DNA of 54,725 nucleotides from positions 1-54,725 of the forward strand of contig JBOGGX010000027.1 in the NCBI GenBank assembly GCA_050744245.1. Direction: 5' to 3'. The position numbers were made by a program, and so were the translations under genes. The notes below the pieces were generated by a model. It made no database searches. It was not told where the DNA came from and saw nothing but the letters and a program-made list of their open reading frames with translations. Shown here piece by piece: positions 50,876 to 54,725 of this stretch; within the stretch, counting starts at the first letter, position 1, and each line of letters begins with the position of its first letter. The DNA comes from JBOGGX01 sp050744245. Lineage in GTDB: Bacteria > Actinomycetota > Acidimicrobiia > Acidimicrobiales > JBOGGX01.

Positions 50876-51429
50876 GGCTGGGGCGGGTCCTCTCCCACCA
50901 GACCGTCGACGGCCTCGCGGAAGAGGTCGGCGTGGCCGACGTGGCGGGCGTACTCGTCGTGCAGGTCGACCAGCGCCCGCCTGAGGTTGGGCGCCTCTCC
51001 GGAGTCGGTGGTGAACCTCGAGGGCTGGTCGAGCCCCCCGTCGGCGAGCGCCGCGACCCACGCGGCGCGAGATCGCTCCACGGCCGCGCGCCAGAGCGCG
51101 TAGAGCTCCTCGGGGGTGTCGTCGGCCGCCGAGTGCCATTCCCAGTCGGGATCGGCGTCGAAGTCGGCCTGCTTCCACGGCCCGGCCCATTGGCCGGTGA
51201 CGAAAACGGCTGTCTGCTTGTCCTCGACGAGCGCCATGTGCTTGAGCAGGCCGCCGATCGTCATCGCCGACGGAGGGTGCGCCTTCCTCAGGGCGGCGGC
51301 GTCGAGGCCGCCGCACTTCCAGGCGAACTGCGCCCGTGACCGTTCCAGCGCGAAGAGCAGCAGGTCGACCTCGGTGCCGGCCAGGGGCGGTTCTTGAATG
51401 GTGGTGTCCAGTTCGGTATCGTCGCTCAT
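50872..51429 (-). CDS. DinB/DUF664-family protein
   Basis: A 185-residue four-helix protein of the DinB/YfiT superfamily. Putative metal histidines lie in GGLLKHMALVEDKQTAVF (about residue 62) and YARHVGHADLFREAVDGLVG (about 165). Members include mycothiol- or bacillithiol-S-transferases; the exact role here is open. It starts leaderless: minus-strand TAACGT (51443-51438) ends eight bases before the ATG. A WYL regulator is divergent. Confidence 0.85.
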   Translation of the reverse strand: MSDDTELDTTIQEPPLAGTEVDLLLFALERSRAQFAWKCGGLDAAALRKAHPPSAMTIGGLLKHMALVEDKQTAVFVTGQWAGPWKQADFDADPDWEWHSAADDTPEELYALWRAAVERSRAAWVAALADGGLDQPSRFTTDSGEAPNLRRALVDLHDEYARHVGHADLFREAVDGLVGEDPPQP

Positions 51430-51449
51430 GCGCGGGCACGTTAGGGTTC

Positions 51450-51474
51450 ATTCCGGACGTTCTACTTCCGGAAT
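51450..51474. promoter_or_regulatory. Candidate WYL-regulator operator
   Basis: ATTCCGG (51450-51456) and CCGGAAT (51468-51474) form a perfect dyad with an 11-base spacer. It covers the -35 position of the DinB promoter and lies just before the regulator's own start, so it could serve both divergent genes. Confidence 0.55.
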
Positions 51475-51485
51475 GGCGCGATGCG

Positions 51486-52369
51486 GTGATATCCGACGCG
51501 AGCCCCACGGCCCGGGCCCTGCTGGCCCTCGAACTGGTCGAGAGCAGCCCGGGCATCACCGCGGACCGAATCGCCGACAAGCTCGGCGTCTCTGAGCGGG
51601 CCGCCCGGCGGTACGTCGGCATCCTCCGCGAGGCCGGCATCCCCATCGAGTCGGTCCGCGGGCGGTATGGCGGCTACCACGTCGGCCGCGGCCTCCGGCT
51701 CCCGACGCGGTCGGCAGTGCGCTCGGCAAGATCATGCGGGCGCTCCCCGAGCCGGTGGCCGCCCAGGCCGATGCCGTTCGTCGGACCGCGGCGCCCGCCC
51801 CCGACCGCGCCGCGGCCCGGCCCGACCCCGAGACCACGACCACCCTCGTGCAGGCCTGCTCGAACCATCGACGGGTCCGCCTCGGCTACCGCTCCGAAGC
51901 CGGGCCGGAGTGGGTCATCGAGGTCGACCCGTGGGCGGTCGTCGTACGCCACGGCCGGTGGTACCTGCTGTGCGGGTCCCACACCTCGGACGCTCGGCGG
52001 GCCTACCGGATCGACCGGGTCCGCGGCGTCGAGGTGCTCCACGACACCTTCAGCCCACCCGCCGACCTCGACCCGGTCGCCGCGCTCGAGGAGCACCTCG
52101 CCGTCGGATGGGAGTACGACGTCGAGATCATCGTCGACGCGCCCGTCAACACCGTGGCCCGTTGCCTCCCCCGCACCATCGGACGTCTCGAGCCCCTCGA
52201 TGCCGAAGCGACCCGCCTGGTCGGCAGCACCAGCAGCCCGGTCTGGTACGCCGAGCAACTCGCGGCCATCCCGGCGTCGTACCGGATCGTGAGGTGCCCC
52301 GAGCTCCAGGAGGCCGCACGCGTCCTCGGGCAGCGGCTGCTGGCGGCGGGTGGGAGCACACATCGCTGA
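51486..52369 (+). pseudogene. WYL-domain (YafY-like) regulator, internal deletion
   Basis: From GTG 51486 an HTH domain reads ARALLALELVESSPGITADR, IADKLGVSERAARRYVGILR, and IESVRGRYGGYHVGRGLRLP. There the text jumps, with a change of frame at about 51700, to DAVGSALGKIMRALPEPVAA, losing roughly 25 residues. The WYL part is then complete: RRVRLGYRSEAGPEWVIEVD, DPWAVVVRHGRWYLLCGSHT, DARRAYRIDRVRGVEVLHDT and a C-terminal WCX region ending at 52369. An intact form would bind the dyad upstream and control dinB. Confidence 0.78.
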
Positions 52370-52798
52370 CCTGGTGCACGCGTCCGTCGGGAAGCTCACG
52401 GGCGAGGTCCATGCTGAGAAGGTCGTCACGGCCGTCACGCGCGGCACCGTCGACCCGCGTTGGCGCGACATCATGGACGTCGTCCGCTGGCAGCGCACCA
52501 CGCGATTGACGGCGACGACCTCGTCGCGTCTGTGCGCAAGGTGGCTCGACACCGTGGAGTCGATCTGCTCTCCCTCGATGACGTCCTCGATGGGTTCGGC
52601 GAGATCGGCCAGCAGCGATGGCCGGGCTGGCGGCGAAGGCAGCATGTTGAGGACCGCACTCCCGATCTGTTCGAGCTCTCGCGCGTGGAGGTAGCCGCCC
52701 CCAAGCACCTCGAGCGATGCTCGCACGGCGCCGACGAGGAGCCGGGACTACCAGACTCGCATGACGCGCCGACCAGCCCAGCTCCATTGGTTCGCTGA
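52365..52798 (+). pseudogene. C-terminal remnant of an AbiEii-type nucleotidyltransferase toxin
   Basis: Directly after the WYL stop the next frame reads KLTGEVHAEKVVTAVTRGTV and DPRWRDIMDVVRWQRTTRLT. One G is missing near 52515, and the text continues GDDLVASVRKVARHRGVDLL, DGFGEIGQQRWPGWRRRQ. This matches the C-terminal half of AbiEii toxins (AEKVVTA, the R-W-R-D block and the late W-x2-WRRR). The nucleotidyltransferase domain and any AbiEi antitoxin are absent. AbiE systems are type IV toxin-antitoxin/phage-abortive modules; this is a relic. Confidence 0.6.
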
Positions 52799-52813
52799 CC
52801 GGCCGGCCCGCGC

Positions 52814-53077
52814 TCATTCGTCGACGAGGAACCGCGCCTCGATCGACTGCGCGCCCATGTAGTCATCGCCCGTCAGGTCGAGGAGCACGTCGAGGTACTC
52901 GATGCCCACGTCGTCGATCATGTCCTCGATCTCATCGTCGGCAACCACTGCGGCGTCGTAGAGCACCCGACCCTCGAGCGCGATGACGCGCAGGATCCGG
53001 AGCGTCGGCACCCAGTCCGCGCGGCGATGTGCCTCGCGCGCCGATCGGTACGCCTCGATCAGGTCGGCACTTGGCAT
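52814..53077 (-). CDS. Hypothetical protein
   Basis: 87 residues from ATG 53077 (an in-frame upstream start at 53149 would add 24). It is helical by composition: YRSAREAHRRADWVPTLRIL, VIALEGRVLYDAAVVADDEI and an acidic tail, MIDDVGIEYLDVLLDLTGDD. It could be an antitoxin-like or regulatory small protein, but no motif proves it. It sits between the AbiEii relic and the endonuclease-like gene. Confidence 0.45.
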   Translation of the reverse strand: MPSADLIEAYRSAREAHRRADWVPTLRILRVIALEGRVLYDAAVVADDEIEDMIDDVGIEYLDVLLDLTGDDYMGAQSIEARFLVDE

Positions 53078-53174
53078 CGCGAACCCCCGGTCAGCGGACA
53101 GTCCGACGGTAGGTCGAGTCGACGTCGTCGCAGTGGCTTGCGAGCTCACGTTCGATCGGGTGAGCTCTTGACCG

Positions 53175-53600
53175 GTGAGCTTTCCGAGCTGGTGCTACTA
53201 CCCGACGTCGACCGCGCCGCCGGAGTGGGCCCAAGGCCTCGTGACTGTTGTCAGCGCAGCTCGGTCAGACATCGAGTCAGCCTCGAACAGCGGGCTGACG
53301 AGCGACAAGGTGCTCCTCAAGCTCCGGCCAGGGCTCGAGGCGCTCGGCTACACCGTCGAGGCCAGCAAGAAGCGCGCTGACAAGGTGCGCCGGCCGGTGC
53401 TCTTCGGTGAGAGCGGGTCCGAGCGCGTTGCCTATGAAGTGGACGCGGTGCACGACGAACTCGGGGTCCTTCTAGAGGTCGAAGCTGGCCGGGGCGCGAT
53501 GGGCAACGCCGTGTACCGCGATCTCATTCGAACGTCGCTCATCGTCGGCGCACTGCGACCGCAAGCTCGCCAATTACCGCGCCCTGCTCGACCACCATGA
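53175..53600 (+). CDS. Restriction-endonuclease-like protein, 3' end replaced
   Basis: 141 residues as read. The genuine part (to about 53549) contains SDKVLLKLRPGLEALGYTVE, RVAYEVDAVHDELGVLLEVE and AGRGAMGNAVYRDLIRTSLI. The E-V-D-x11-E-V-E spacing and the N-A-V-Y-R-D-L block resemble the PD-(D/E)xK-like core of an uncharacterised family often found near mobile genes. After SLIVG the sequence switches to a serine recombinase in another frame, so the native C-terminus is lost. GTG start. Confidence 0.6.
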   Translation: MSFPSWCYYPTSTAPPEWAQGLVTVVSAARSDIESASNSGLTSDKVLLKLRPGLEALGYTVEASKKRADKVRRPVLFGESGSERVAYEVDAVHDELGVLLEVEAGRGAMGNAVYRDLIRTSLIVGALRPQARQLPRPARPP

Positions 53601-53905
53601 CGCCGTGACCGTCGCCGCCCCTGGATCGCCGACACCCAACGCGAGCACAAGAACCACGAACGGCAACTCGGCCAGCACGTCCCCGGCGACCGGCTCACCC
53701 CGAACAGGTCAAGGCCCTCGTCAACGCTCTCCGAGACATCGTCAGCGTCCTCGCCGAGGCCCAACCGGCCTCCAAGGCCGAGCTGGTCGTACAGCTCGGC
53801 ATCTCAGTCGCCTACGACCCAGACGGGACCGTCACCGTCGAGTCGCACCACCGTGGGGTACAAGTACGTGTCGGAGGGGGACTTGAACTCGTGCCGGCGG
53901 CGTGA
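53551..53905 (+). pseudogene. C-terminal tail of a large serine recombinase
   Basis: Pieced together over two single-base gaps (near 53620 and 53703), the plus strand reads CDRKLANYRALLDHHDAVTV, WIADTQREHKNHERQLGQHV, PGDRLTPEQVKALVNALRDI and VSVLAEAQPASKAELVVQLG. It ends DPDGTVTVESHHRGVQVRVG and a stop at 53905. This is the recognisable zinc-ribbon/coiled-coil end of actinobacterial large serine integrases. The resolvase catalytic domain is absent. It marks the scar of an integrated element. Confidence 0.72.
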
Positions 53906-54048
53906 CGGCTGATGTCGGCGGGTGCCGTCCAGGCCGCTGACCTGCCGCGATGCTTGGTCGCCGCGGCCGGCTAGTCACTCGAATGACGGGGCGTGCCGGG
54001 AAGTTCGTGACCAACGCGTGACCAGCGATCCCCCTTGCCGAGCCGACG

Positions 54049-54054
54049 TACCCT
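54049..54054 (+). promoter_or_regulatory. -10 box for the hypothetical gene at 54061
   Basis: TACCCT ends six bases before the ATG at 54061, the leaderless spacing seen elsewhere in the window. Confidence 0.45.
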
Positions 54055-54060
54055 TGCGCG

Positions 54061-54525
54061 ATGGGCATGCACTTCGGCTTCATCGTCGCCCGCGCTGAAT
54101 GGCCCGCGTTGCATGCGGCACTCGAGGCGCGATGCGGAACCCTCACGGACGCTGAGGAGATCTCGCCAGCGCAGTGGTTAGATCTGCCCGCGGGCGAGGA
54201 TGTGTTCCACGTTGCATCGGTCAACGGCACTACGTACGTGCTCGATCCGGCGATGGTGTTGAGTGCCGACGGCGACCTCGTCACTGCGGTCGCGGAGGAG
54301 CTCTCGTGCCTGGTGGTCGGTGCTGGCGACGAGACGGTGAGCGGAACGTTCTGGCTCACCGCCGCGGAAGGCAAGGACCTACGTCGCGCGTATTTCCACG
54401 TGCTCGCGACCATGACGGAGCCGTTCACTCTCGGCGATCCGTTGCCAAGCGAGGCCACAGTCGATTGGACGGACATCGACGGCGCCGGAATCGTCGCCCG
54501 CCTTAGTTACTTCGACCTGAAATAG
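54061..54525 (+). CDS. Hypothetical protein, possible cargo gene
   Basis: 154 residues, soluble, with mixed alpha/beta character: GMHFGFIVARAEWPALHAAL, VFHVASVNGTTYVLDPAMVL, CLVVGAGDETVSGTFWLTAA and VDWTDIDGAGIVARLSYFDL. Codon choice is less extreme in GC than in the core genes (GTA, AGC, TTA/TTC use), which fits acquisition by transfer. Small proteins like this often serve as immunity or antitoxin proteins, but no motif shows this. It is flanked by near-identical direct repeats. Confidence 0.65.
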   Translation: MGMHFGFIVARAEWPALHAALEARCGTLTDAEEISPAQWLDLPAGEDVFHVASVNGTTYVLDPAMVLSADGDLVTAVAEELSCLVVGAGDETVSGTFWLTAAEGKDLRRAYFHVLATMTEPFTLGDPLPSEATVDWTDIDGAGIVARLSYFDLK

Positions 54526-54599
54526 TCGATTCGAAAATGGCCTGTGACCTGCGGCGATGCATCGCGAGGGTGCTCGCGTTTCGGGTCGGATGACGCGAC

Positions 54600-54640
54600 G
54601 ATGGCCTCAAACCCTTGTGTGAGAAGGGATTGAGGCCATC
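54600..54640. mobile_element. IS element 5' end: long hairpin abutting the transposase start
   Basis: GATGGCCTCAAACCCTT (54600-54616) and AAGGGATTGAGGCCATC (54624-54640) are 17-base inverted arms with one A:A mismatch and a GTGTGAG loop. The hairpin ends exactly at the ATG of the transposase. It probably contains or neighbours the left terminal repeat and limits expression from outside transcripts. Confidence 0.6.
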
Positions 54641-54725
54641 ATGCTGCGTACCGTGAACGATAGACCGACCACGCTGTGGGAGACGGTTCTTCCGCCGGAG
54701 TGCCGGGGGCTCCCGGCCGAGCTGG
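54641..54725 (+). CDS. IS transposase N-terminus (partial)
   Basis: The first 28 codons only; the gene leaves the window on the right. MLRTVNDRPTTLWETVLPPE and RGLPAEL match the opening of a transposase group common in actinobacteria (IS1182/ISNCY-like, typical start MLRT-x2-D-x-P-x-LWE-x-xLP). The DDE residues lie beyond the edge, so the family assignment is tentative. No separate Shine-Dalgarno exists because the ATG follows the hairpin directly. Confidence 0.65.
   Translation, partial: MLRTVNDRPTTLWETVLPPECRGLPAEL

Larger units (their letters stand above)
53938..54560. repeat. 16-base imperfect direct repeats flanking a cargo-like gene
   Basis: TGACCTGCCGCGATGC (53938-53953) and TGACCTGCGGCGATGC (54545-54560) differ at one base. 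They bracket the hypothetical gene at 54061-54525, with the recombinase tail on one side and an IS element on the other. Confidence 0.45.

Noticed and set aside
53868..53899. Reverse-strand GAGTTCAAGTCCCCC resembles a tRNA T-arm, suggesting a tRNA attachment site at the recombinase end.
   Set aside because: The bases on either side cannot form the T-stem, no acceptor or anticodon arm is nearby, and the stretch is explained as recombinase coding sequence.
49904..54640. GGATTGAGGCCATC occurs both at 49904-49917 and in the IS hairpin (to 54640), suggesting a second IS end.
   Set aside because: A 14-base match between two places in 54 kb of skewed composition is expected by chance, and no other IS sequence surrounds the first copy.

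Overview
The window is very GC-rich and reads as an actinobacterial chromosome. GTG starts are frequent, and many starts lie 6-9 bases after a TANNNT -10 box, as expected for leaderless transcripts. There is a mycobacterial-type LexA box, two F420-type split-barrel (PPOX) proteins, remnants of bacterial Ku/LigD end joining, and a DUF222/HNH '13E12-like' gene. An uncultured or poorly sampled Acidimicrobiia-like lineage is my best guess; that placement is inference.

Layout. 1-14.9 kb is mostly housekeeping. It holds glutamate synthase large subunit, truncated hemoglobin and an ECF sigma/anti-sigma pair (minus strand), an M18 aminopeptidase and a frameshifted FAD monooxygenase (plus), a Tat-exported amidohydrolase diverging from a PPOX protein, a DtxR/MntR-type repressor with its own candidate operator, and a metallopeptidase-gltD-MFS run (minus). 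GltB and GltD are needed as a complex but lie 6.5 kb apart. 14.9-29.2 kb carries a metallophosphoesterase, an RsbW-like kinase, a zinc-ribbon protein, a damaged Ku next to a LigD-like protein whose ligase active site has lost its lysine, a four-gene arginase-like/lutABC operon diverging from mtnA plus a class II aldolase (a likely methylthioribose/deoxyribose salvage shunt), flavodoxin, a Rieske oxygenase, an M19 dipeptidase and a DUF72 protein. 29.2-42.3 kb holds an acyl-CoA ligase, a tightly overlapping acyltransferase-treY-treX-treZ operon in which treZ is broken, and several gene remnants. 42.3-54.7 kb has an ACT-malic enzyme, rsgA, an SOS-controlled HNH gene, an ERCC4 nuclease, HxlR/MBL and WYL/DinB divergent pairs. 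It ends in a decayed mobile/defence zone: an AbiEii toxin remnant, an endonuclease-like protein, a large serine recombinase tail and the start of an IS element.

Two patterns cut across the gene list. First, at least a dozen genes are broken in similar ways: both ends survive while the middle is missing, or one base is missing, several times next to a G-run. This is either real decay or systematic indel/collapse error in the assembly, and raw reads would decide. Second, the non-coding DNA is informative: a LexA box exactly between -35 and -10, a divergent promoter in which two leaderless genes share one near-palindromic -10 box, a WYL-type operator, and two 47-base two-tier hairpins 19 kb apart with the same outer arm, each just upstream of a promoter. 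The hairpin pair is the best candidate for something undescribed. No tRNA, rRNA or CRISPR array was seen.
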